Program-made: the position numbers and the translations under genes
In this document: in pieces, positions 41,732-50,288 of the stretch
Numbering within the stretch: position 1 is the first letter of the stretch
Layout of the letters: the number at the start of each line of letters is the position of its first letter
NCBI RefSeq assembly: GCF_015644665.1
Contig: NZ_JADOBQ010000002.1
Location: 248,001-312,000 of the forward strand
DNA: 64,000 bases
Direction: 5' to 3'
Origin: Roseobacter sp. MH60115
Lineage (GTDB): Bacteria > Pseudomonadota > Alphaproteobacteria > Rhodobacterales > Rhodobacteraceae
Notes under the pieces: model-generated
Told to the model about the DNA's origin: nothing
Seen by the model: the letters and a program-made list of their open reading frames with translations, nothing else
Database searches by the model: none

Positions 41732-43534
41732 ATGCTGGATACGACCCACAACGATCAAATGGAAGACATGTTAAACCGGTTCGGGGACGCCCTGACAAAC
41801 GGTCGGATCGAGGAGGCTGTCTCCATGTTCCAAGCTGACTGCTATTGGCGGGATCTTGTTTCGTTCACCTGGAACATTCGGACCATGGAGGGCCAGGACG
41901 CAATCCGCGACATGCTGACATCGCAACTTGCAACGACCAAGCCATCGGGATGGCAGATTGCACAAGGCGAGGTCGCCACCGAAGAGGGCGGTATCACCAC
42001 GGCCTGGATCACCTTTGAAACTGACGTGTCGCGTGGTTATGGCCTGATCCGGTTGAAGGACGGGCTGATCTGGACATTGCTCACGTCCATGACCGAACTG
42101 AAGGGGCATGAGGAACCCCTGGGGTACGAACGACCTCTGGGTGCCAAGCACGGTGCCGGGAAAGGACGCAAATCCTGGCGCGAAGAGCGCGATCAGGAAA
42201 TCGCGGAACTGGGCCACACGGTGCAACCTTACACGGTGATCATCGGGGGCGGACAGGGTGGTATTGCCCTGGGGGCCCGTCTGCGGCAACTGGGTGTTCC
42301 CACGATCATCATCGAGAAAAACGACAAACCGGGCGACAGCTGGCGGAACCGATACAAGTCGCTCTGCCTGCACGACCCGGTCTGGTATGACCATTTGCCC
42401 TATCTGCCCTTCCCGCCGAACTGGCCGGTCTTTGCGCCAAAGGACAAGATTGGCGATTGGCTGGAAATGTACACCAAGATCATGGAACTGAACTATTGGA
42501 CCAGGACAACGGCCAAATCCGCAAAGTTCGATGAGGACAGCAAGGAATGGACGGTCGTTGTCGAGCGCGACGGAAAGGAAATCACGTTGCGCCCGAAACA
42601 ACTCGTGATGGCGACCGGCATGTCGGGCAAGGCCAATATGCCCACCTTCCCCGGCATGGATCGCTTCAAGGGCGATCAACACCATTCCTCCAAACATCCC
42701 GGGCCCGACGCCTATAAGGGCAAAAAGGCGGTTGTCATTGGGTCGAACAACTCCGCCCACGACATCTGCGCGGCGCTGTGGGAAAACGACGTGGATGTAA
42801 CCATGGTTCAACGGTCCACGACCCATATCGTGCGTTCTGATCCCCTGATGGAAATCGGCCTTGGCGATCTCTATTCCGAACGCGCCGTCGAAGCAGGGAT
42901 GACCACGCAGAAGGCGGACATGATCTTTGCCTCGCTCCCCTACAAGATCATGCATGAGTTCCAGAAACCCGTGTACGACAAGATCAGGGAGGTGGATGCG
43001 GAGTTCTATGCCGGGCTGGAAAAAGCCGGGTTCCAGCTGGACTGGGGTGCTGACGGGTCGGGGCTGTTCATGAAGTATCTGCGTCGCGGCTCGGGCTACT
43101 ACATCGACGTTGGCGCCAGCCAGTTGATCATCGATGGAAAGGTCAAGCTGGCGCATGGTCAGGTCAGCGAGATCGTCGAAGACGGTGTGGTGTTCGAGGA
43201 TGGCAGCAAGCTTGAGGCTGACCTGATCGTCTATGCCACGGGATATGGATCGATGAACGGCTGGATTGCGGATCTGATCGATCAGGACACCGCTGACAAG
43301 GTGGGCAAATGCTGGGGTCTCGGTTCCGATACGCCCAAGGACCCAGGCCCCTGGGAGGGCGAACAGCGCAACATGTGGAAGCCGACACAGCAGGAAAACC
43401 TGTGGATGCACGGCGGTAACCTGCATCAGTCGCGCCACTACTCGCAGTATCTGTCGCTCCAGTTGAAGGCGCGTTATGAGGGCATTGAGACACCGGTTTA
43501 TGAGTTACAGGCGTCTCATCACTTGGGACGGTAA
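41732..43534 (+). CDS. NTF2-like domain fused to flavin-containing monooxygenase
   Basis: This 600-residue flavoprotein has an N-terminal SnoaL/NTF2-like domain (residues 5-140, MLNRFGDALTNGRIEEAVSM) and then a class B monooxygenase: FAD site VIIGGGQGGIALGARL (near 169), IEKNDKPGDSWRNRYKSL, FPPNWPVFAPKDKIGDWLEMY, NADPH site VVIGSNNSAHDICAAL (near 335), and the ATGYGS segment near 502. Such fusions oxidise small nucleophiles, ketones or amines; the substrate is unknown. GAGAGGAG precedes the ATG at 41732, whereas the frame is open to 41597. It follows the AcoR-type regulator and may be its target. Confidence 0.9.
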   Translation: MLDTTHNDQMEDMLNRFGDALTNGRIEEAVSMFQADCYWRDLVSFTWNIRTMEGQDAIRDMLTSQLATTKPSGWQIAQGEVATEEGGITTAWITFETDVSRGYGLIRLKDGLIWTLLTSMTELKGHEEPLGYERPLGAKHGAGKGRKSWREERDQEIAELGHTVQPYTVIIGGGQGGIALGARLRQLGVPTIIIEKNDKPGDSWRNRYKSLCLHDPVWYDHLPYLPFPPNWPVFAPKDKIGDWLEMYTKIMELNYWTRTTAKSAKFDEDSKEWTVVVERDGKEITLRPKQLVMATGMSGKANMPTFPGMDRFKGDQHHSSKHPGPDAYKGKKAVVIGSNNSAHDICAALWENDVDVTMVQRSTTHIVRSDPLMEIGLGDLYSERAVEAGMTTQKADMIFASLPYKIMHEFQKPVYDKIREVDAEFYAGLEKAGFQLDWGADGSGLFMKYLRRGSGYYIDVGASQLIIDGKVKLAHGQVSEIVEDGVVFEDGSKLEADLIVYATGYGSMNGWIADLIDQDTADKVGKCWGLGSDTPKDPGPWEGEQRNMWKPTQQENLWMHGGNLHQSRHYSQYLSLQLKARYEGIETPVYELQASHHLGR

Positions 43535-43544
43535 ACGATTGGCT

Positions 43545-43566
43545 CCGGGCAATCGAGTTTGCCCGG
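43545..43566 (+). terminator. Hairpin downstream of the monooxygenase
   Basis: CCGGGCAA (43545-43552) and TTGCCCGG (43559-43566) form a perfect 8-bp stem with a 6-base loop, 10 bases after the stop codon. There is no U-run, so termination strength is uncertain. Confidence 0.5.
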
Positions 43567-43891
43567 ACGTCCGCTAGCGCGCGTGCGCTGATAGGTGCCT
43601 CCCGTCCGGCGCGGTGTGTCCGGCGTGATTGCGAGGGCAGCCGTGTGGAGCGGGCGCTACAGTTTTGCACAGGGCAGCGGAACAGGCTGCAGTAGATCAG
43701 GTTCTGCGTGATGTTCGGAGTGATCGCTTGTGAATCGCAAAAACCCGTCGAGCGATAGAGGCGGTGACGTCGCCTTTCGCAGCGTGGCCCGGCCGCAGAT
43801 CAACTCTGCGCTATTTTCCGACATTCCGGCTGTTTCAACCGGTTGAGTGCCCTATGTTAGGTTCATTCGTTACGAGTTTGGAGTAGAGTTT
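43567..43891. other. Intergenic region without recognised content
   Basis: About 325 bases between the monooxygenase hairpin and the small lipoprotein gene. No open frame with a ribosome site, RNA gene or repeat was recognised. The last 50 bases are AT-richer (TATGTTAGGTTCATTCGTTACG) and probably hold the promoter of the lipoprotein gene. Confidence 0.5.
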
Positions 43892-44194
43892 ATGTCACTA
43901 AAACCTTTCACTATATCAATTTGTGTTCTGCTGAGCGCATGCGCGACCGTTCGTGATGAGACGCGCACGCCCGCGGTTCTGGAAGACGGCTTTTATGCTG
44001 GCGAGAAATACGTTGTGAGAACGCGCCTGATCGAGGGGCCCAATGGGCCGTATGATCAGACCAGCGTTGTCTACCGGGGTATTGCCAGAACCTGCATTCT
44101 GGACAGCCCCAACGATTGCGAGGTCACTGCGCGGAGCCTCATCGACGAACAGAACGAGCGCATTTGGCCCGCCCGCCATCGCGGCTCAATTTAA
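43892..44194 (+). CDS. Small predicted lipoprotein, unknown function
   Basis: This 100-residue protein has a short signal (SLKPFTISICVLLSAC) ending in a lipobox LSAC, so the mature protein would begin at Cys 17. The mature part (EDGFYAGEKYVVRTRLIEGP, then ARTCILDSPNDCEV with two cysteines that may pair) is not recognised. The ATG at 43892 is preceded by GGAGTAGAG; the longer frame from 43847 lacks such a site. The surrounding kilobase has less typical codon use, so it may be a recent or fast-evolving gene. Confidence 0.65.
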   Translation: MSLKPFTISICVLLSACATVRDETRTPAVLEDGFYAGEKYVVRTRLIEGPNGPYDQTSVVYRGIARTCILDSPNDCEVTARSLIDEQNERIWPARHRGSI

Positions 44195-44575
44195 GCCTCA
44201 GCGATTGGTGCGTCCGGGGGAAGGGGGCCTATGTGGGCGGGGCTTGCGCGACGCGCTGAGCTGTCGTCATCCGGGCACTGAACTCCCGGCGCCGCGCCAA
44301 TGGATGCCATGGAGTGATCGCCACTTGGCTTTCCATCACAGTATTTGGAGCATCTTTCGGTGCAGCATCAATGCTACGCCACGGGTAACCGCTCACGGAG
44401 ACTTAGGTGTCGAGCATCCTGAGGAGCGGTGGACATCGACAGCCTCACCGGGGTGATCAAGCTCAGACTTTTGGCAGAGTTTTTGACGAACAGTAAGGCA
44501 TTCGACGCATGCCAGCCCTGATCTCAAAATGCACAATGGTCACCGGAGCTGGTCCGACGTGCTGTCCCTGCGGCG
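44195..44575. other. Intergenic region without recognised content
   Basis: 381 bases between the lipoprotein and the convergent MORN gene. One frame (44043-44456, plus) overlaps the lipoprotein in another register and has no family resemblance. No clear hairpin with a U-run, repeat or RNA was seen. Confidence 0.5.
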
Positions 44576-45964
44576 TCAGCCGCCGTCCGTCAGTGCGCCG
44601 TTTTCCCAATCACCCGTGGCCTCTTCGCCCGTGGCGTAGCGCATGGTGCCCGTACCCTGCCGTTTGCCGGCTTTGAACATGCCTTCATAGACGTCGCCAT
44701 TGGCATAGGTCGCGGTGCCCATGCCCTCGATCTCGCCTTCGACCCAAGCGCCTTCGTAGACAAAGCCGCTGGGCATGGTGATCTTGCCTTCCCCGTGGCG
44801 CTGGCCGTCCTCAAACGCGCCGACGTAGAGCGTGCCGTCAGGATATGTTGCCGTGCCGGTTCCCTGGCGCTGACCATCGACCCAGTTGCCGTCGTATTTG
44901 TAGCCATCCGCATAGGTCATCACGCCCTGGCCGTGGTTGCGGGCGTTCTTGAACCCGCCCTCGTAGACCACGCCGTTGGTATAGGTGGCCTTGCCGGTGC
45001 CGTCGATCACGCCGGTTTTCCACTCGCCCTCGTAGGTGGAGCCATCGGGGTAGGTGATCAGGCCTTCTCCGTCTGCCAGCCCGTCCGAAAAGCTGCCCAC
45101 ATAGACGGAGCCGTCGGGATAGGTGACGCGGCCTTGCCCCTCAATCTCGCCCGCGACCCAGGATCCGGTGTAGGTGTACCCATCCTGTGCGCTGAACGTG
45201 CCCTGACCGTCGCGCAGATCATTGGCGAACTCCCCCTCGTAGGTGTCGCCATTGGCGTAGATCACCTTGCCGACACCCTCACGCCGACCGGCAACCAGCT
45301 GTCCCTCATAGACATCACCATTGGCCTGCGTCAGCTTGCCGGTGCCATCAATCTGCCCGTCCCGCCAGAGACCAACATAGACCAGACCGTCCGGCATGGT
45401 CAGCGTGCCCTGACCCGCCCGCTTGCCTGCCCGGATCTCGCCTTCGTAGACCGCGCCGTCCGGATAGGTGATGGTGCCGATGCCCTCTTTGACGCCATCG
45501 AGCCAATCGCCTTTGTATTCATATCCGCCGGGGCTTTGCATTGTGCCCTTGCCGTGGTGTTTGGCATTGCGGAACTGGCCCTCGTAGCGCACGCCATTGG
45601 CATAGAGCGCAATGCCGGAGCCCATGATCGCCCCGGTCTCCCATTCGCCCTCATAGGTGCCGCCATCGGCAAAGGTGATCTTGCCGAACCCGTCCGGTTT
45701 GCCCTTGGCAAAGAGCCCCTCGTAGACAGAGCCATTGGGGAAGCGCGCAATGCCCTCGCCCTTGATCTCGCCATCGAGCCATTGGCCGGTGTACTCGTAG
45801 CCGTTGGGCAGTTTGTAGGTGCCCGTACCGTGCTGGACACCGCCGCGGAATGTGCCCTCGTAAACGCCGCCGTCGTCGTATTGCTTGGTGAGCACCTGCC
45901 CCTCCTGGGCAAGCAAGGGTGCAGGCAGGAAAGCGAGGCAAAGGACAAGACGGCGAAGAGACAT
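44576..45964 (-). CDS. Exported MORN-repeat protein with 18 tandem 23-residue repeats
   Basis: This 462-residue protein has a signal peptide (MSLRRLVLCLAFLPAPLLAQ), then 18 exact-length 23-residue MORN units from residue 33 to 446 (consensus .YEG.W..G...G.G...Y.DG) and a 16-residue partial unit. Repeats 1-9 (45248-45868) align one to one with repeats 10-18 (44627-45247), for example TYEGEW.TG in units 4 and 13 and the NA..HG.G unit 5 with 14, so the gene arose by doubling a nine-repeat block. MORN units form a long beta-meander. Role unknown, likely periplasmic or surface. Start chosen by AAGGGG before 45964. Confidence 0.88.
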   Translation of the reverse strand: MSLRRLVLCLAFLPAPLLAQEGQVLTKQYDDGGVYEGTFRGGVQHGTGTYKLPNGYEYTGQWLDGEIKGEGIARFPNGSVYEGLFAKGKPDGFGKITFADGGTYEGEWETGAIMGSGIALYANGVRYEGQFRNAKHHGKGTMQSPGGYEYKGDWLDGVKEGIGTITYPDGAVYEGEIRAGKRAGQGTLTMPDGLVYVGLWRDGQIDGTGKLTQANGDVYEGQLVAGRREGVGKVIYANGDTYEGEFANDLRDGQGTFSAQDGYTYTGSWVAGEIEGQGRVTYPDGSVYVGSFSDGLADGEGLITYPDGSTYEGEWKTGVIDGTGKATYTNGVVYEGGFKNARNHGQGVMTYADGYKYDGNWVDGQRQGTGTATYPDGTLYVGAFEDGQRHGEGKITMPSGFVYEGAWVEGEIEGMGTATYANGDVYEGMFKAGKRQGTGTMRYATGEEATGDWENGALTDGG

Positions 45965-46146
45965 GAGACCCCTTGGGATTGTCATATAGGTAAGACGCTG
46001 GGCCGAACCCCCGAACGGCTTTTCCCGGAACTTATGCAAAGCCCGCTTTGGGGGCAATCTTCTTTTGCGACATTACACTGGGTTAGGGTTTTCACGCCGG
46101 TGCAATCTGCTACATGACTGTAAAGCAGGCGAAAAGGGCCGGGCCT

Positions 46147-47805
46147 ATGTCGGACAGATTTCGGATTACACTGGGGCAGCTCAACCCAACGGTTGGCGAC
46201 CTGCGTGGCAATGCAACCTTGGCGCGCAAGGCTTGGGCAGCGGGCCGGGAGGCCGGGGCCGATCTGGTGGCCCTGCCCGAGATGTTCATCACCGGGTACA
46301 ACGCGCAGGATCTGGTGATGCGCCGGGCGCTTCAGCTGGATGTGGCGGATGTGATCGCGCAGCTGGCGAAAGACTGCGCGGAGGGGCCGGCCCTGGCGAT
46401 TGGCGCACCCTGGGTGGAGGGGACCAAGCTCTACAACGCCTATCTCATCCTCAAGGGTGGGCAGATCGCAAGCCAGGTGCTCAAGCATCACCTGCCGAAT
46501 GAAACCGTCTTTGACGAGGTGCGGATTTTCGATGCGGGGCCGATGGGCGGTCCCTATTCGGTCGGCAATTCCCGTGTCGGCAGCCCGATCTGCGAAGACG
46601 CCTGGCACGAGGATGTGGCCGAGACGCTGGCCGAGACCGGTGCGGAGTTCCTGCTGGTGCCCAATGGTTCGCCCTACTACCGGGGCAAGTTCGAGACGCG
46701 GCTCAACCTCATGGTCGCGCGGGTGGTCGAGACCGGGCTGCCGCTGATCTACCTCAACATGGTCGGTGGGCAGGATGATCAGGTCTTTGATGGGGCGAGT
46801 TTCGCGCTGAACCCCGGCGGGGCCCTGGCGGTGCAGTTGCCGGTGCTGGAAGAGGTGATCACCCACGTCGATCTGGAACGCGGGACGGAGGGCTGGCGCA
46901 TCGTCGAGGGCGAGAAGGCCGCGCATCCTGACGTCTGGGAGCAGGACTATCGGGTGATGGTCACTTCCCTTCGGGACTACTGCGCCAAGACGGGTTTCGG
47001 CAAGGTGCTGCTGGGGCTTTCCGGCGGGATCGACAGTGCGATTGTAGCAACCATTGCCGTCGATGCCTTGGGGGCGGAGAATGTGCGCTGTGTGATGCTG
47101 CCGTCGGAATACACGTCGGAGGCGTCTCTGGACGATGCGAAGGCCGTCGCCACAGCGCTTGGCTGTCGGTACGACACCGTGCCGATCTCAAAGGGGCGGG
47201 CGGCCATTACGGACACGTTGGCGCCGCTCTTTGAGGGGCTGGAGCCCGATCTGACGGAAGAGAATATCCAGTCGCGCCTGCGCGGGCTGCTGCTGATGGC
47301 GCTGTCGAACAAGTTTGGCGAGATGTTGTTGACCACCGGCAATAAATCCGAGGTCGCCGTCGGGTATGCCACGATCTACGGCGACATGGCGGGCGGATAC
47401 AATCCGATCAAGGACCTTTACAAGACGCGCGTCTTTGAAACCTGTCGCTGGCGCAACGCAAATCATCGCGACTGGATGAAAGGCCCCGAAGGCGAGGTCA
47501 TTCCCGAGCGCGTGATCGACAAACCGCCGTCAGCCGAGCTGCGGGAAGATCAGAAGGACAGCGACAGCCTGCCGGACTACCCGGATCTGGATGCGATGTT
47601 GGAGATTTTGGTGGATCAGGCGGGCTCCATCGAGGATTGCGTCGCGGCTGGATTTGACCGGGAGGTGGCCAAGAAGGTCGAGCATCTGATCTATATTTCG
47701 GAATACAAACGCTTTCAATCCGCCCCGGGTGCGCGGCTGACCAAGGGCGCATTTTGGCTGGACCGCCGCTATCCCATCGTGAACCGCTGGCGCGATCCAT
47801 CGTGA
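46147..47805 (+). CDS. nadE: Glutamine-dependent NAD+ synthase
   Basis: Amidates nicotinic acid adenine dinucleotide in the last step of NAD synthesis. The 552 residues have an N-terminal nitrilase-type glutaminase with the Glu-Lys-Cys triad in LPEMFITGYN, LKHHLPN and GSPICEDAWHED, and a C-terminal synthetase with the PP-loop GLSGGIDSAIVATIA, TTGNKSEVAVGYATIYGDM and RFQSAPGARLT. This is the single-chain glutamine-dependent form. Start at MSDRFRITLGQLNP; the frame extends to 46114. It is divergent from the MORN gene. Confidence 0.96.
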   Translation: MSDRFRITLGQLNPTVGDLRGNATLARKAWAAGREAGADLVALPEMFITGYNAQDLVMRRALQLDVADVIAQLAKDCAEGPALAIGAPWVEGTKLYNAYLILKGGQIASQVLKHHLPNETVFDEVRIFDAGPMGGPYSVGNSRVGSPICEDAWHEDVAETLAETGAEFLLVPNGSPYYRGKFETRLNLMVARVVETGLPLIYLNMVGGQDDQVFDGASFALNPGGALAVQLPVLEEVITHVDLERGTEGWRIVEGEKAAHPDVWEQDYRVMVTSLRDYCAKTGFGKVLLGLSGGIDSAIVATIAVDALGAENVRCVMLPSEYTSEASLDDAKAVATALGCRYDTVPISKGRAAITDTLAPLFEGLEPDLTEENIQSRLRGLLLMALSNKFGEMLLTTGNKSEVAVGYATIYGDMAGGYNPIKDLYKTRVFETCRWRNANHRDWMKGPEGEVIPERVIDKPPSAELREDQKDSDSLPDYPDLDAMLEILVDQAGSIEDCVAAGFDREVAKKVEHLIYISEYKRFQSAPGARLTKGAFWLDRRYPIVNRWRDPS

Positions 47806-47812
47806 GGCAAGG

Positions 47813-47839
47813 GGTGGCCTGAAAGCCCACCCTACCTGC
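47813..47839. repeat. REP-like palindromic element, copy 1
   Basis: 27 bases starting GGTGGCCTGAAAGCCCACC. The exact reverse complement occurs at 48748-48774, and a near copy at 51616-51641. Each can fold as a short hairpin (GGTGG with CCACC). Copies 1 and 2 flank the esterase gene in inverted orientation. Confidence 0.8.
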
Positions 47840-47935
47840 TGGTTGAGTGGCCGTGCCTATAAGGTCTCGCGCTTGTGATTTGAGCCTGTGCGGTGCCTCG
47901 CACAGAGTGCGCGGAAAGATCATATGGAGTTTTTC

Positions 47936-48745
47936 ATGCGGGCACTTCTTTTGAGCACAGTCCTGATGGGGGCGAGCGGCACGATGGCCATGGCCTGCGG
48001 GCCGGATACCGACTGCACATTGGGGGATCGGCACTACCGCATTGCTCTGCCGGAGGGGTACGATGGCGCAACTCCGGTTCCGGCGCTGGTGTTTGCCCAC
48101 GGCTATCGCGGATCTGCACAGGGGGTGATGCGCAATGGGTCGCTCCGGCGTATGGCATCGGAGATGGGTGTTGCGCTGATTGCGGTGAAATCAAAGGATG
48201 ACGATTGGGTCATTCCAAACGCGCCGCGGCATATGGAGACGGATGGCGCTGAGGAGTTCGACTACTTTGCGGCGATGCTGGAGGATGCGACGGATCGCTT
48301 TGCCATTGATGAAAGCCGCATCGTGGCCAGCGGGTTCAGCGCAGGCGGTATGATGGTCTGGAACCTCGCCTGTTCCATGAGTGACCGCTTTGCCGGGTTT
48401 ATCCCGATCTCGGGCACCTTCTGGCTGGAGCCGCCGGAAACCTGTGCCGGGCCCGTGGCCAGTATCATCCATATCCACGGTACATCAGACCGCACTGTCC
48501 CGCTCAACGGGCGGCCCATCGGGCCTACCCACCAGGGCGAGGTCAGCGCGGCACTGGAGATGTATCGCGACTACGGCAAATTCGAACCCTTGGCGCAGGC
48601 CACCTACGGTGATCTGGAGTGCTCCGAAGAAGATAACCCCGCCGGTGACACACTCAAGTTCTGCCTTTTCGAAGGCGGTCACTCCTTCCGCACGGAATTC
48701 GTCCGATTTGGCTGGGAACAGCTGGTAAAAGTGGGGCGGCTCTGA
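47936..48745 (+). CDS. Secreted alpha/beta-hydrolase, polyhydroxybutyrate depolymerase/LpqC-like
   Basis: This 269-residue esterase has a signal peptide (MRALLLSTVLMGASGTMAMA) and the LpqC-like fold: PVPALVFAHGYRGSAQGV (oxyanion), the nucleophile in VASGFSAGGMMVW, Asp in IHGTSDRTVP and His in FEGGHSFRTE. Cysteines at CGPDTDC, CSM, CAG, ECSE and KFC suggest periplasmic disulfides. The natural ester is unknown; the family includes polyhydroxybutyrate depolymerases and feruloyl esterases. ATG 47936 has GGAG 8 bases upstream; ATG 47924 is an alternative. Inverted 27-bp repeats lie on both sides. Confidence 0.85.
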   Translation: MRALLLSTVLMGASGTMAMACGPDTDCTLGDRHYRIALPEGYDGATPVPALVFAHGYRGSAQGVMRNGSLRRMASEMGVALIAVKSKDDDWVIPNAPRHMETDGAEEFDYFAAMLEDATDRFAIDESRIVASGFSAGGMMVWNLACSMSDRFAGFIPISGTFWLEPPETCAGPVASIIHIHGTSDRTVPLNGRPIGPTHQGEVSAALEMYRDYGKFEPLAQATYGDLECSEEDNPAGDTLKFCLFEGGHSFRTEFVRFGWEQLVKVGRL

Positions 48746-48747
48746 AA

Positions 48748-48774
48748 GCAGGTAGGGTGGGCTTTCAGGCCACC
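48748..48774. repeat. REP-like palindromic element, copy 2
   Basis: Exact reverse complement of 47813-47839, starting GCAGGTAGGGTGGGCTTTC. It sits 2 bases after the esterase stop codon and 13 bases before the stop of the convergent metallo-hydrolase gene, where it may also act as a bidirectional 3' hairpin. Confidence 0.8.
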
Positions 48775-48787
48775 GCCCCACAGCGCG

Positions 48788-49714
48788 TCACAACATCAGC
48801 TGGTAGCTGTGCGGCACATAGGCAAAGTCATCGCCCGCTTTCTCCACATAGCCGATACCGGGCCAGGGCATATGGTAGCCGACAAAGGCGGTCTTGTCCG
48901 TCGCCATCATGTCCAGAATGCGCCGCCGCGTGGCCGCCGCCGCGGCCTTGTCCATATCGAACTTCACTTCCCAATCCGGGTGCGCCAGCGACCAGACATA
49001 GTGATTTGCGAAATCCGCCCCCAGCACCAGTTGGGTGCCACCATCCTCGACCATATAGGTCATATGGCCCGGCGTGTGGCCAAAGGCTGCCATGGCGGTC
49101 AGACCGGAAGCCACCGAACCGCCGTCCTCAAGGAAGGAGAACTGTTCGGCAAAGGGCGCGATCTTGGCCTTGAAATTGTCGTTGTCCTGCGCGGCCCAGG
49201 CATCGAACTCCGCGCGGCCGGTCACATAGCGCGCATTGCCGTAGGTCAGGCTGCCATCGTCCAGCGTCATGCCGCCGATGTGGTCGCCGTGCATGTGCGT
49301 GATGACCACCACGTCGATCTGGTCCACCGTGTACCCCGCAGCCTCCAGCGCTGCCGTTGTGCCGGCCCCCGAAAGCCCGGTGTCGAAAAGCACCAGCTCC
49401 GACCCGGTGTTAACCACGGTGGGCGTGAAGAAGAACTGCGACACGTCGGTGGGCAGATTGGCTTCAGCGGAGACAGCAGCAAAAGTATCCGCATCGACAT
49501 TCAGCCCGAAAATGTTGTGTGGGCCTTCGACGGCGCGGGTGCCGGCCAGCAGGGTCGTGACGTCAAAACCACCGACCTTGATGCGATGAAAAGGCGACAT
49601 GGCGGTCCCCATCATGGGTGCCGCGGCGCGCGTGGCACCGGCGGCAGCAGCGAGTGGCAGGGCGGCGGCGCCTGCAAGGGCCGCACGGCGGGAGACTTTG
49701 ATCTGATCGGACAT
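48788..49714 (-). CDS. Tat-exported metallo-beta-lactamase-fold hydrolase
   Basis: This 308-residue protein starts with a twin-arginine signal (SDQIKVSRRAALAGAAALPL), implying export folded, perhaps with metal. The MBL fold shows LVLFDTGLSG, VVITHMHGDHIGG (HxHxDH zinc motif), FGHTPGHMTYM (third His) and LVLGADFANHYVWS (Asp ligand), ending with the His in VGYHMPWPG. The substrate is unknown; related proteins include quorum-lactone and sulfatase-like hydrolases. The start at 49714 follows AGGAAAGG; the frame is open to 49843. It is divergent from the DUF1801 gene. Confidence 0.9.
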   Translation of the reverse strand: MSDQIKVSRRAALAGAAALPLAAAAGATRAAAPMMGTAMSPFHRIKVGGFDVTTLLAGTRAVEGPHNIFGLNVDADTFAAVSAEANLPTDVSQFFFTPTVVNTGSELVLFDTGLSGAGTTAALEAAGYTVDQIDVVVITHMHGDHIGGMTLDDGSLTYGNARYVTGRAEFDAWAAQDNDNFKAKIAPFAEQFSFLEDGGSVASGLTAMAAFGHTPGHMTYMVEDGGTQLVLGADFANHYVWSLAHPDWEVKFDMDKAAAAATRRRILDMMATDKTAFVGYHMPWPGIGYVEKAGDDFAYVPHSYQLML

Positions 49715-49817
49715 GATCACTTTCCTTTCCTGTTGGATGCTCTCTGAGGTAGTATGCACATGCGACGTGCCCATGAAAAACTGTTTGCGGCCAATCATAT
49801 TTTTGCGAGGAGGCATC

Positions 49818-50228
49818 ATGAGTGAGGCGGTGGAGGTGGCCACCTTTCTGGCGGCGGTAACGCCCGAACGTCGGCACGGGGAAGCCAGCGTGCTCGACAG
49901 CCTCTTTCGCGAAGTGACCGGCTGGGCCCCACGGCTCTGGTCGGGAGGTATGCTGGGCTATGGTACCTATGACTACACCTATGCCTCCGGTCGGTCGGGC
50001 ACGTTTTTCGCCACCGGCTTTGCGCCGCGCAAGGCCAGGCTATCGGTCTACATCATGCCCGGATACGCTGATTTCAGTGCAATCCTCGCGGATTTGGGCA
50101 AACACAAGACGGGGAAATCCTGCCTCTATATCAACAAGCTTGAGGATGTGGACACGGAGGTCTTGAAACGTCTCGTGCGCGCTGGTCTCGACGATCTCGC
50201 AAGCCGTTGGCCGGTCACGGCCACCTAA
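49818..50228 (+). CDS. DUF1801 domain protein
   Basis: This 136-residue protein has YTYASGRSGTFFATGFAPRKARLSVYIMPGY and LEDVDTEVLKRLVRAGLDDL, the central and C-terminal parts of the DUF1801 (YdhG-like) domain. Function unknown. GGAGG at 49808-49812 precedes the ATG at 49818, so that start is used rather than the open frame from 49713. Confidence 0.85.
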   Translation: MSEAVEVATFLAAVTPERRHGEASVLDSLFREVTGWAPRLWSGGMLGYGTYDYTYASGRSGTFFATGFAPRKARLSVYIMPGYADFSAILADLGKHKTGKSCLYINKLEDVDTEVLKRLVRAGLDDLASRWPVTAT

Positions 50229-50288
50229 GGCCCTTCGCTGGACAAATCTGTGCACCTATGACATCCCGCAGGCCAACAGGAGACACGC

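Noticed and set aside
41771-43438. 555-codon minus-strand open frame
   Set aside because: Antisense to the flavin monooxygenase, whose FAD and NADPH motifs are unambiguous.
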